From: an uncultured Coriobacteriaceae bacterium
Lineage (GTDB): Bacteria; Actinomycetota; Coriobacteriia; Coriobacteriales; UMGS124
Assembly (NCBI GenBank): GCA_900555105.1
Contig: USJP01000147.1
Coordinates: forward strand, 1 to 5,261
Direction: 5' to 3'
DNA: 5,261 nucleotides
Shown: piece by piece, positions 1 through 5,261 of the stretch
Layout: each line of letters opens with the position of its first letter
How positions within the stretch are numbered: the stretch's first letter is position 1
Made by a program: the position numbers and the translations under genes
The notes under the pieces: generated by a model
Database searches by the model: none
What the model was told of the DNA's origin: nothing
Seen by the model: only the letters and a program-made list of their open reading frames with translations

Positions 1-15
1 CCCCGCGCGTCCCAC

Positions 16-873
16 CTACTTCGTCTTCATCTCGCCGATGCGGTTTTCCACGATCAGCGCCTCACCGTCGGCATTGCGAATCGTCTCCTCAACGGCGTGC
101 AAGTCGCGGGGGTCGAGGATGAGCCTGATCATATTCGCAGGTAGACCAGCACATTCAACAGGCATGACGACCATCGTGGTCTTGGGGCCCGTGTGTGCCA
201 GAAGCGCTTCACGCAGCGCGTCGACGCGCCTGGTGACCACGTCGAGCTGCACGCGGCGCTTTCCCAGCGAAAGCAGCTTGTCCAGCGTCAGGGTGTACAC
301 CATCACCAGGACGATGCCGTACATGACGCGGTTGAGGTCGGTGAAGGGGACCTGTACCAGCAGAATAAGGAAGTCAAAGACATACATGGTGCCCGAAATG
401 GGCAGGCCAAAGCGCTTGTTGAGCACGAGAGGTGGGATGTCCATGCCGCCTGTGCTCGCGCCCAGCCTGATGACGAGGCCCAGGCCGCAGCCAATGCACA
501 GGCCGCCGAAGAGGGCGCACAGGAAGGGGTCGGTCGTCAGCACGGTGTCGCCGAGCAGGCCTTGGACGCAGCCAAGCAGCGTTGGGTAGGCGATGGTGCT
601 TGCCAGCGTGCTGAGGGCAAACGTCTTGCCGAGTGTGGCGAGACCCACGACGAACATGACGAGGTTGAACGCTCCCACGAAAGGCGCCAGGGGGATGCCT
701 GTGGCGTGTTGCACCGCCAGGCCGATGCCGGTCGTACCTCCCGTGACCAGGCCTCCCGGCACCACGAACACCGCAACACCCAGGGCATACACCAAGTTGC
801 CCAAGATGATCCAAGCCAAGAGAGAGACAACTTGCTTGCAAGTCCTGGTTACGCGCTGTTCCTTCTCACCCAC
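16..873 (-). CDS. YitT-family (DUF161/DUF2179) integral membrane protein
   Basis: A 285-residue membrane protein of the YitT family, whose transport or other role is not established. Hydrophobic segments lie at about residues 14-37, 64-82, 88-107, 115-136, 158-176 and 182-197. The glycine-rich GGLVTGGTTGIG (40-51) and GASTGGMDIP (138-147) are the hallmark repeats of the family. Residues from about 207 to the end form a soluble domain in the place of DUF2179. The start is GTG at 873, because AAAGGAGG (886-879) sits five bases before it. The frame stays open upstream to 1074, but that stretch runs through the leader hairpin and reads as basic, low-quality protein. The usual YitT length is about 280-290 residues, which fits. 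The gene is monocistronic as far as visible: a terminator separates it from the oxidoreductase operon and its own leader carries a second hairpin. The C-terminal domain seems divergent, since the GxT-GxGxY type motif I expect from relatives is not evident. Confidence 0.9.
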   Translation of the reverse strand: MGEKEQRVTRTCKQVVSLLAWIILGNLVYALGVAVFVVPGGLVTGGTTGIGLAVQHATGIPLAPFVGAFNLVMFVVGLATLGKTFALSTLASTIAYPTLLGCVQGLLGDTVLTTDPFLCALFGGLCIGCGLGLVIRLGASTGGMDIPPLVLNKRFGLPISGTMYVFDFLILLVQVPFTDLNRVMYGIVLVMVYTLTLDKLLSLGKRRVQLDVVTRRVDALREALLAHTGPKTTMVVMPVECAGLPANMIRLILDPRDLHAVEETIRNADGEALIVENRIGEMKTK

Positions 874-888
874 GCTGTCCTCCTTTAT

Positions 889-941
889 AAAAAAATCCAC
901 GCCTGCGAGATTTTCCCTAACAGACGTGAATCGAGGCGTGG
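889..941 (-). terminator. Leader hairpin with T7 tract before yitT-like gene (candidate attenuator)
   Basis: Read on the minus strand, CCACGCCT (941-934) pairs perfectly with AGGCGTGG (904-897). The stem extends inward by CGA/TCG (933-931 with 908-906) after one bulged base (905), leaving a 22-nt loop. One base after the stem comes a run of seven Ts (895-889). This has the form of an intrinsic terminator. It stands only two bases before the AAAGGAGG of the YitT-like gene, with no room for a promoter in between, so every transcript of that gene must read through it. The large loop is unusual for a simple terminator. A competing small hairpin AGGC-N4-GCCT (945-934) would tie up the 5' arm. Attenuation is inferred; pairing and T-run are directly visible. 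Confidence 0.65.
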
Positions 942-982
942 GCCTAATACAGATGGTGCCTATAGCTTTGTCAGCACGGCGA

Positions 983-991
983 AGTATAGCA
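983..991 (-). promoter_or_regulatory. Candidate extended -10 promoter for the YitT-like gene
   Basis: The minus strand reads TGCTATACT (991-983), an extended -10 element (TG-N-TATAAT type) with no clear -35. Transcription would start near 976, giving a leader of about 100 nt that contains the whole attenuator hairpin. A second candidate is CTGACA (974-969), a 17-bp spacer and TGTATT (951-946), but its start near 939 would cut into the 5' arm of the hairpin. Both lie downstream of the operon terminator. Confidence 0.4.
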
Positions 992-1026
992 TGCCGATTC
1001 CTCACTTGGCATGAGAACCGCCGTGG

Positions 1027-1066
1027 AAAAGAAAGAGGGCCGCTCGCATATGCGCAAGCGGCCCTC
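1027..1066 (-). terminator. Rho-independent terminator of the oxidoreductase operon
   Basis: On the minus strand GAGGGCCGCT (1066-1057) pairs perfectly with AGCGGCCCTC (1044-1035). The spacer between the arms can itself fold (CGCATATGCG, 1045-1054). The stem is followed by TTTCTTTT (1034-1027). It begins 23 bases after the stop codon of the molybdenum subunit and should end that operon before the YitT-like gene. Confidence 0.87.
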
Positions 1067-1089
1067 GGTTTCAATCGGTACAGCTGGCT

Positions 1090-3309
1090 CTAGATCTTTT
1101 CGACCTGGCACAGGGCTGCGCGGTAGGGCGGGAAGCCGGTAATGGGGCAGAAGTCGCGCGAGATGAGCAGGTTGACGTCTGCCTTAGCCCAGCCGTGGAA
1201 GATGTCCACGACGCCGGGGAGCACCATGTTGGTCACTTCAACCTTCATGAAGATCTCGCCCAGGTGGTTGAACACGCGCACGTCATCACCGTCGACCAGG
1301 CCGCGCTCAGCCGCGTCCTTGGGGTGCAGGCGCACGACGGGATCGGGCATGAACTGGTTGAGCCATGGAAGTCCGCGCAGCTTGGAGTGCGTGTAGTAGG
1401 GCACGCGGCCGCCGGAGTTGAGCACGAGCGGGTAGTCCTTGGCGTACTCGGGGGTGCTCAGGGGGCTGTACACGGGCTCCTCGTACACGGGCAGGCCCTC
1501 ATAGCCGTACTTCTCGTACACACCGCTGACCAGCTCGACCTTGCCGGAGAGCGTGTTGAAGCCAGACTTGCCGTCCTTGCGGATACCGCCGGTCTCGTAG
1601 CGCTTCGGCTCGGATGCGGGGCCCTCGATCATGATGCCCTCGGGATGGGCGCGCAGGTCGTCGAGCGTGATGCCCAGGTTGACGTCCTGAAGCATGCTCT
1701 CAAGTGCAGCCTCGACCGAGCCGTGGAAGCACTCCTCCTCATAGCCCAGCTTGCAGCCAAGCTCGAGCAGGATCTGGAAGTCCTCGCGGGCCTCGCCGGC
1801 AGGCTTCACCACAGGCTCGCGCAGGAAGATCTTGCGGCCGAAGATCGCGAAGGGGGCCATGCGCTCGTAGGGCATTGCGGCGGGCAGGATCATGTCCACG
1901 TAGTCGTGGGTCCAGGGGCGCATGTAGTAGTCGATGGCGACGGAGAACTCCATGTCGCCGATGGCCTTCTGGTACTCGGGCGTCTGGGGCAGCATCATGG
2001 CGTTGGCACCCAGCAGGACGGCCGCCTTGAGGTCGCCGTTGGCCACGTACTCGGGCAGGGCGTTCATCTGGATCATCTGGTTGTAGTACGCCCACACGGG
2101 GTAGAGGTCCTTGTCCAGGCGCTTCTCGCCCAGGTTGTTCTCGGTATAGATGCCCACGCCGTTGAAGTTGGGCGTGGAAGCGGCGTAGTCGAAGCCCAGG
2201 CCGCCGCCCAGCGACAGGCCGCCGGGGATGTCGAGCGAGCCCATGAGCGAGATGATCATGAAGACCGCGCGCAGGTAGTGGCCCACGTTGGTCTGGTGAG
2301 CGCCGCCAGCGGAGGAAGAAACGAGGGTGCTGGGGGAGTTCTCCCAAATCATCTTGACGGCAGCCTCGAGCTTGTCGGCGGGCACACCCGTGATCTCCTC
2401 AACGCGCTCGGGGGTGTAGTCGGCCACGTAGGCCTTGAGCTCCTCAAGACCCACGGTCCAGTTCTCGGCGAAGTCGACGTCATACATGTTGTCGCGGAAC
2501 ATGATGTGCAGCCAGCCGGCAGCAAGGGCGCCGTCGGTGCCGGGGCGAAGCTGCAGGTGGATGTCGGCCAGGCCCGTGACCGTGGGGGTGATGCGGGGGT
2601 CGACCACGACGAACTTGCAGCCGCGCTCCTTCTGCTTCATCATGGCGCTGAAGCGGTAAGGCTGCGACCAGGCGGGGTTGAGGCTCCAGACCAGCGCGGA
2701 GTTGGAGGCGTCGGAGGGGTCGGTACCCATGGAGAGGTTGCCGATGACGGCCTGGGAGGTGATCCAGGTCGCGCTTGCGCAGCAGGAGCTCTCTACGCCG
2801 TAGTTGGGCGAGCCGAAGACCGTGGCCAGGCGCTGCATGGCGCCGCGGGGCTCCTTGGGGTCGCCGCAATAGAAGAAGACCTTCTCGGGGCCGTACTCCT
2901 CCTTCACGCGGTTCAGCTCGGAGACGATGCGCTCGTAGGCCTCATCCCAGGTGATGGGCGCCCACTCGGGGGTGCCGGTGCCCTTGGCGTTGGTGCGAAT
3001 CATGGGCGTGGTGAGCCGCTCGGGATCGTAGAGCTCCTGGATGGAGGAGAGGCCCTTAGCGCACAGGGGGCTGGCGGGATAGCCCTCGCGCGACTCGATG
3101 TGCACGACTTTGCCGTCCTTTACGGTGCAGGCGATGCCGCACTTGGGGACGTGGTTGCACATGTCGCAATAGGTGTACTTGATTTCCTCGGGGGCATCTT
3201 CGGCGATGGCGCCCACGGGGTGGGAGATATCATAGGAACCCAGGGCAGCGGCGCCGGCGAGAGCGGCGGTACCCTTGATCATGGAGCGGCGCGTAATGTT
3301 CGTCTGCAT
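1090..3309 (-). CDS. Tat-exported molybdopterin oxidoreductase, catalytic subunit (DMSO reductase superfamily)
   Basis: A 739-residue catalytic subunit expected to bind a bis-pterin-guanine-dinucleotide molybdenum (or tungsten) cofactor and one 4Fe-4S cluster. The N-terminus has a twin-arginine signal (TRRSMIK, 6-12), a hydrophobic stretch (13-24) and a likely cleavage site after A-I-A (34-36), so it acts outside the cytoplasmic membrane. The cluster motif is C48-x2-C51-x5-C57, with C83 in PLCAKG, and an extra C61. SPNYGVESSCC (167-177) matches the molybdenum-ligand loop, and C177 is the probable ligand. VVVDPRIT (234-241) and PGTDGAL (256-262) are typical cofactor-binding segments. The C-terminal domain starts near 620, with LHPKDAAERGLVDGD (661-675) conserved. 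The start is ATG at 3309, preceded by AAAGGTG (3322-3316); longer in-frame starts lie inside the upstream gene. It resembles unassigned Eggerthella-type enzymes and, more distantly, acetylene hydratase, transhydroxylase and polysulfide/thiosulfate reductases. The substrate is unknown. It follows the iron-sulfur subunit after 35 bp and ends at a terminator. Confidence 0.95.
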   Translation of the reverse strand: MQTNITRRSMIKGTAALAGAAALGSYDISHPVGAIAEDAPEEIKYTYCDMCNHVPKCGIACTVKDGKVVHIESREGYPASPLCAKGLSSIQELYDPERLTTPMIRTNAKGTGTPEWAPITWDEAYERIVSELNRVKEEYGPEKVFFYCGDPKEPRGAMQRLATVFGSPNYGVESSCCASATWITSQAVIGNLSMGTDPSDASNSALVWSLNPAWSQPYRFSAMMKQKERGCKFVVVDPRITPTVTGLADIHLQLRPGTDGALAAGWLHIMFRDNMYDVDFAENWTVGLEELKAYVADYTPERVEEITGVPADKLEAAVKMIWENSPSTLVSSSAGGAHQTNVGHYLRAVFMIISLMGSLDIPGGLSLGGGLGFDYAASTPNFNGVGIYTENNLGEKRLDKDLYPVWAYYNQMIQMNALPEYVANGDLKAAVLLGANAMMLPQTPEYQKAIGDMEFSVAIDYYMRPWTHDYVDMILPAAMPYERMAPFAIFGRKIFLREPVVKPAGEAREDFQILLELGCKLGYEEECFHGSVEAALESMLQDVNLGITLDDLRAHPEGIMIEGPASEPKRYETGGIRKDGKSGFNTLSGKVELVSGVYEKYGYEGLPVYEEPVYSPLSTPEYAKDYPLVLNSGGRVPYYTHSKLRGLPWLNQFMPDPVVRLHPKDAAERGLVDGDDVRVFNHLGEIFMKVEVTNMVLPGVVDIFHGWAKADVNLLISRDFCPITGFPPYRAALCQVEKI

Positions 3310-3344
3310 GTCGAACACCTTTCTCGAGTGAAGTGGCGATGGCG

Positions 3345-3980
3345 CTAGGCGCTGACGATCTGGTCGATGGAGCCCTCGGGCATGCCGTCGACAGTGCGGT
3401 AGTACAGACCGCTCAGACCAATCTGCTCGCACTCGGGATGCGCGGCGAGGAACACGCTCACGTTGCTCTCGGGGTCGTCAAGGTCGCCGAAGTAGCGGGC
3501 CTTGCCGGGGCAGTTCACAACGCAGGCAGGCTTCTTGCCCTCGTCGACGCGATGGGCGCAGAAGGCGCACTTCTCGACGACGGCACCGCGCTGCTCGCCA
3601 TATGCCTCGTAGGGGGCAGGCTCAGCGGCGTCAAACAGCCAGCCCGTGCCCGCGCTTACCTTGCGGGCGCCATAGGGGCAGGCGCTTACGCATGCCTGGC
3701 AGGAGATGCACTTCTCGTAATCCACGGCGACGATGCCGTCCTCACGGGTGTAGGTGGCGCCGGTCGGGCAAATCTCGACGCAGGGAGCGTTCTCGCAGTG
3801 CATGCAGGCGTGCGGGACATAGCAGCGGCCGGACTGGCCGGGCTCGTCGCCCCACTCGCAGCAATCAAGCTCGTTCCAGGAAACGCCGGGCTTCTGGTTG
3901 TTCTCCATCTGGCAAGCAACGACGCAGGCGCCGCAACCAGCGCACCTTCTCAAGTCGATAGCCATGGCATAACGGGACAT
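3345..3980 (-). CDS. DmsB-like four-cluster 4Fe-4S ferredoxin, electron-transfer subunit
   Basis: A 211-residue iron-sulfur protein that should carry electrons to or from the molybdenum subunit encoded just downstream. Four cysteine groups are complete: C13-C16-C19-C23, C59-C62-C67-C71, C91-C94-C97-C101, and C138-C141-C153-C157 (C-x2-C-x11-C-x3-C). This is the DmsB/PsrB/NrfC pattern for four 4Fe-4S clusters. HCENAPCVEICPTGA (61-75) and CPYGARKV (101-108) are classic family segments. It has no signal peptide or membrane segment, so it would be exported as a folded partner of the Tat-targeted subunit, as known for DmsAB. The start is ATG at 3980 with AAAGGGG a few bases upstream (3991-3985); the in-frame ATG at 3965 has no comparable site. 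Extra cysteines C40, C41, C53 and C184 lie outside the motifs. It is the first gene of the operon, which is the reverse of the common catalytic-then-ferredoxin order. No NrfD/DmsC-type anchor follows. Confidence 0.95.
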   Translation of the reverse strand: MSRYAMAIDLRRCAGCGACVVACQMENNQKPGVSWNELDCCEWGDEPGQSGRCYVPHACMHCENAPCVEICPTGATYTREDGIVAVDYEKCISCQACVSACPYGARKVSAGTGWLFDAAEPAPYEAYGEQRGAVVEKCAFCAHRVDEGKKPACVVNCPGKARYFGDLDDPESNVSVFLAAHPECEQIGLSGLYYRTVDGMPEGSIDQIVSA

Positions 3981-4053
3981 AGCCTCCCCTTTCGTTGTAT
4001 GGAACAAGTCCCCCTTCCGGGCTCCCTCACCCGGCGACCGTTCCCTGAAATCA

Positions 4054-4059
4054 ATAATA
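4054..4059 (-). promoter_or_regulatory. Candidate -10 box for the oxidoreductase operon
   Basis: The minus strand reads TATTAT (4059-4054), one mismatch from TATAAT. No good -35 stands at 16-18 bp; TTGATA (4076-4071) is only 11 bp away. Such a promoter would be expected to need an activator. The start would be near 4047, giving a leader of about 65 nt. In that leader CCGGG/CCCGG (4017-4021, 4030-4034), enclosed by GGAAC/GTTCC (4001-4005, 4040-4044), could form a small hairpin without a T-run. Confidence 0.35.
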
Positions 4060-4072
4060 GAGGCTGAAAATA

Positions 4073-4101
4073 TCAAGTACAGAAGGCTCCGACACACTTG
4101 A
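4073..4101. repeat. Inverted repeat TCAAGT-N17-ACTTGA in the divergent promoter region
   Basis: TCAAGT (4073-4078) and ACTTGA (4096-4101) are perfect inverted copies; two of the next three outer positions also match (4071/4103, 4070/4104). The centre at 4087 lies about 40 bp upstream of the start predicted for the oxidoreductase operon, the usual place for an activator. The right arm also overlaps the candidate -35 of the regulator gene. The 17-bp gap is too wide for an ordinary Crp/Fnr dimer site, so this could be two half-sites or chance. Confidence 0.3.
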
Positions 4102-4127
4102 AATGCTGTGGCGAACACTGGCAAAAT
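4098..4127 (+). promoter_or_regulatory. Candidate promoter of the Crp/Fnr-type regulator gene
   Basis: TTGAAA (4098-4103), an 18-bp spacer and CAAAAT (4122-4127) give a plausible -35/-10 pair. The start would fall near 4134, inside the 24-bp dyad, so a protein bound there would block the promoter. The -10 matches only four of six positions. Confidence 0.3.
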
Positions 4128-4146
4128 GTGGTCTAGACCAGGTTTT
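4123..4146. promoter_or_regulatory. Crp-like operator dyad
   Basis: TGGTCTAGACCA (4129-4140) is a perfect 12-bp palindrome. After two mismatched bases on each side, AAAA (4123-4126) and TTTT (4143-4146) are again symmetric, so 20 of 24 positions obey the dyad. Positions 4124-4145 agree with 18 of 22 bases of the ideal E. coli CRP site (TGTGA-N6-TCACA with A/T flanks). It lies between an oxidoreductase operon and a divergent Crp/Fnr-family gene, overlaps that gene's candidate -10, and ends 22 bp before its start codon. An operator used for autorepression and operon control is inferred. Confidence 0.6.
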
Positions 4147-4167
4147 CGGTATGGTGCAGGGGGTGCC

Positions 4168-4866
4168 ATGGCCACGAAAGAGGATTACCGCGCAATTTTG
4201 TTGCCGGGGGAGTCGTTTGGCGTATCACAAATTGCGCGCTATAAGGATCGTGCCCATAAAAAGAAGCTGTTCAAGGGCGAGTACATCACAACGGTCGCGC
4301 GCAGCATCGACGACCCGTACTACTATTACATCGACGAGGGCCAGATACTCACGACGTTTACCGACGATTCGGGAGAGGGGGCCGTCGTGGCGTGGCGCAG
4401 TGCCGGCAATGCGTTTTCGGGCGAGTACAACGACTTTGCCTCAATCGGCAAATACAAGGCCCGCCATGTGGCGGCAAAAAACACTGTCTTGTTTGTATTT
4501 TCGCAGCGACAGCTTTACGAGATTGCCAAGGAAGATCCCGAGGTCTTTTACGAGTTCGTGCACAGCTGTCACATCCATTTTGCCCAGATGGCGCACCGCC
4601 TGTCGGGAACAGGCAACACCTCGACTGCCCGCCGCCTGGCCATGTGGCTGCAAAAACTCTGCTATACCAGCGACGTTGCCGATGACGGCAGCTGCTTTAT
4701 CCCGTGCAAGATCACGATTAAGCAGATAGCCGACATGCTGCGCATCCACATCACCACCGCGACCAAGCTGCTTGCATCCTTCGAAGACGCCGGCATCATC
4801 AGCCGCACGAAGGAAGGCATCCTGATCCACGACGTGAACCGCCTCGACAGCGTGGGGATGGAGTAG
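4168..4866 (+). CDS. Crp/Fnr-family transcriptional regulator
   Basis: A 232-residue regulator with an N-terminal cyclic-nucleotide-binding-like beta-barrel (about 30-115), a dimer helix (about 117-145) and a C-terminal winged helix. The helix-turn-helix is IKQIADMLRIHITTATKLL (184-202), followed by FEDAGII. The start is ATG at 4168 because AGGGGG (4158-4163) precedes it; in-frame GTG 4108 and ATG 4126 have no ribosome binding site. The protein lacks the N-terminal cysteine cluster of FNR; its cysteines are C134, C165, C176 and C180. By hand alignment the cAMP phosphate contacts R82/S83 of E. coli CRP become K97/A98, so cAMP is an unlikely signal. CRP recognition residues R180, E181 and R185 become I195, T196 and K200. 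A tyrosine run (YYYY, 51-54) lies in the barrel. It is divergent from the oxidoreductase operon and probably controls it; the ligand is unknown. Confidence 0.92.
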   Translation: MATKEDYRAILLPGESFGVSQIARYKDRAHKKKLFKGEYITTVARSIDDPYYYYIDEGQILTTFTDDSGEGAVVAWRSAGNAFSGEYNDFASIGKYKARHVAAKNTVLFVFSQRQLYEIAKEDPEVFYEFVHSCHIHFAQMAHRLSGTGNTSTARRLAMWLQKLCYTSDVADDGSCFIPCKITIKQIADMLRIHITTATKLLASFEDAGIISRTKEGILIHDVNRLDSVGME

Positions 4867-4877
4867 TGTGGGAGCCT

Positions 4878-5261
4878 TTAATCCCTCTCCTCTATGTGCT
4901 TTGCCGCTTTCTTGAGGGCTTCCACGTAGCGAGCTACAGCGGGATTTTTCTCGTCTGCACGCCAGGATACCTGGTAGGGAAAGCGTGCGTCGGCATCGGA
5001 AATGGGAATGCCGGCGCATCCGGCAAGTGCTTGGTCGAACAGCTGCTTGCTAAAAAGCGACCTCGGCATGACGAAGACATTGCATTCGAGTTGGGCGGTT
5101 GGGAAATCGCTCCATGACGTTGCGAAGAAGATTCGCTTACCCATGGTGACGCCATGTGCCTGGAAGATAGCCTCGATAGCATTTGCGCCACGCTGCATGT
5201 CCGAGCTTCCTGTGGGGTGCATGATGTGCTCGTGTGCCAGGTCTTGTATACTTACCGTCTC
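4878..5261 (-). CDS. LysR-type regulator, C-terminal part of effector-binding domain (5' end outside window)
   Basis: The last 127 residues of a protein whose frame remains open to the window edge, so the true start and the DNA-binding domain are not visible. The visible part looks like the second half of a LysR substrate-binding domain: SIQDLAHEHIMHP (4-16) resembles the hinge segment of such domains, NVFVMPRSLF (61-70) the strand and helix of the last lobe, and YQVSWRADEKNPAVARYVEAL (96-116) the final strand and terminal helix typical of the family. An internal ATG at 5222 is not the real start, because homologous-looking sequence continues upstream. The gene converges on the Crp/Fnr-type gene with only 11 bp between the stop codons and no evident terminator hairpin between them. 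Effector and target genes cannot be told. Family assignment rests on the C-terminal half only. Confidence 0.75.
   Translation of the reverse strand, partial: ETVSIQDLAHEHIMHPTGSSDMQRGANAIEAIFQAHGVTMGKRIFFATSWSDFPTAQLECNVFVMPRSLFSKQLFDQALAGCAGIPISDADARFPYQVSWRADEKNPAVARYVEALKKAAKHIEERD

Noticed and set aside
193..1014. A 273-codon plus-strand open frame opposite the YitT-like gene.
   Set aside because: Composition is Gln, His, Glu and Ala rich, it has no ribosome binding site or motif, and it runs through the leader hairpin. The minus-strand protein has clear family motifs.
874..1074. A 67-residue N-terminal extension of the YitT-like protein.
   Set aside because: It would start inside the operon terminator and pass through the attenuator hairpin. 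GTG at 873 has an ideal ribosome binding site and gives the usual family length.
1195..3348. A 717-codon open frame on the plus strand, antisense to the molybdenum subunit.
   Set aside because: Its translation is rich in Val, His, Gly, Ala and Leu with no domain. It mirrors the codon bias of the true gene, where rare TTA, CTA and TCA codons leave the antisense frame free of stops.
4071..4083. A possible FNR box beginning TTGAT on the minus strand.
   Set aside because: The second half does not match ATCAA, and the neighbouring regulator lacks the FNR cysteines.
4107..4120. A second Crp-like site, GTG-N5-CAC, about 21 bp from the main dyad.
   Set aside because: Only three bases per arm match, with an atypical spacing; easily chance in this sequence.
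4108..4167. Earlier GTG or ATG starts for the Crp/Fnr-type regulator.
   Set aside because: Neither 4108 nor 4126 has a Shine-Dalgarno sequence, and both lie upstream of the predicted transcription start or inside the operator dyad.
3981..4175. A 65-residue N-terminal extension of the ferredoxin subunit.
   Set aside because: It would cover the whole divergent promoter region. ATG at 3980 has a good ribosome binding site and places the first cysteine group at residue 13 as in relatives.
4441..5019. A 192-codon minus-strand open frame spanning the regulator gene and the convergent gap.
   Set aside because: It crosses two well-supported genes in another frame and shows no family motif.

Overview
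The window is GC-rich, and its gene families (a Tat-exported molybdopterin oxidoreductase with a four-cluster ferredoxin partner, a Crp/Fnr-type regulator, a LysR regulator and a YitT-type membrane protein) suggest an anaerobic Actinomycetota of the class Coriobacteriia (Eggerthella/Slackia/Collinsella-like). That assignment rests on style and protein resemblance, not on a marker gene.

Layout from left to right. Positions 16-873 (minus) encode a YitT-family membrane protein. Its leader (874 to about 976) contains a GC-rich hairpin followed by seven Ts, placed directly before the ribosome binding site, which looks like an attenuator. Positions 1027-1066 hold a strong intrinsic terminator (minus) that closes the next operon. 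Positions 1090-3309 and 3345-3980 (both minus) form a two-gene operon: a DmsB-like iron-sulfur subunit is transcribed first, then the Tat-exported molybdenum catalytic subunit. A 187-bp divergent intergenic region (3981-4167) carries candidate promoters for both directions, a wide inverted repeat and a striking Crp-like 24-bp dyad. Positions 4168-4866 (plus) encode a Crp/Fnr-family regulator. After an 11-bp gap comes the convergent 3' part of a LysR-type regulator (4878-5261, minus), cut by the window edge.

How it may work together (inference): the Crp/Fnr-like protein probably controls the divergent oxidoreductase operon and its own gene through sites in 3981-4167. The ferredoxin subunit would pass electrons between the exported molybdoenzyme and a membrane partner. 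No membrane anchor and no TorD-type chaperone are encoded here, and the operon is closed by a terminator, so those partners must lie elsewhere or be absent. The substrate cannot be read from the sequence. No tRNA, rRNA, CRISPR array, insertion sequence or other mobile element was seen.
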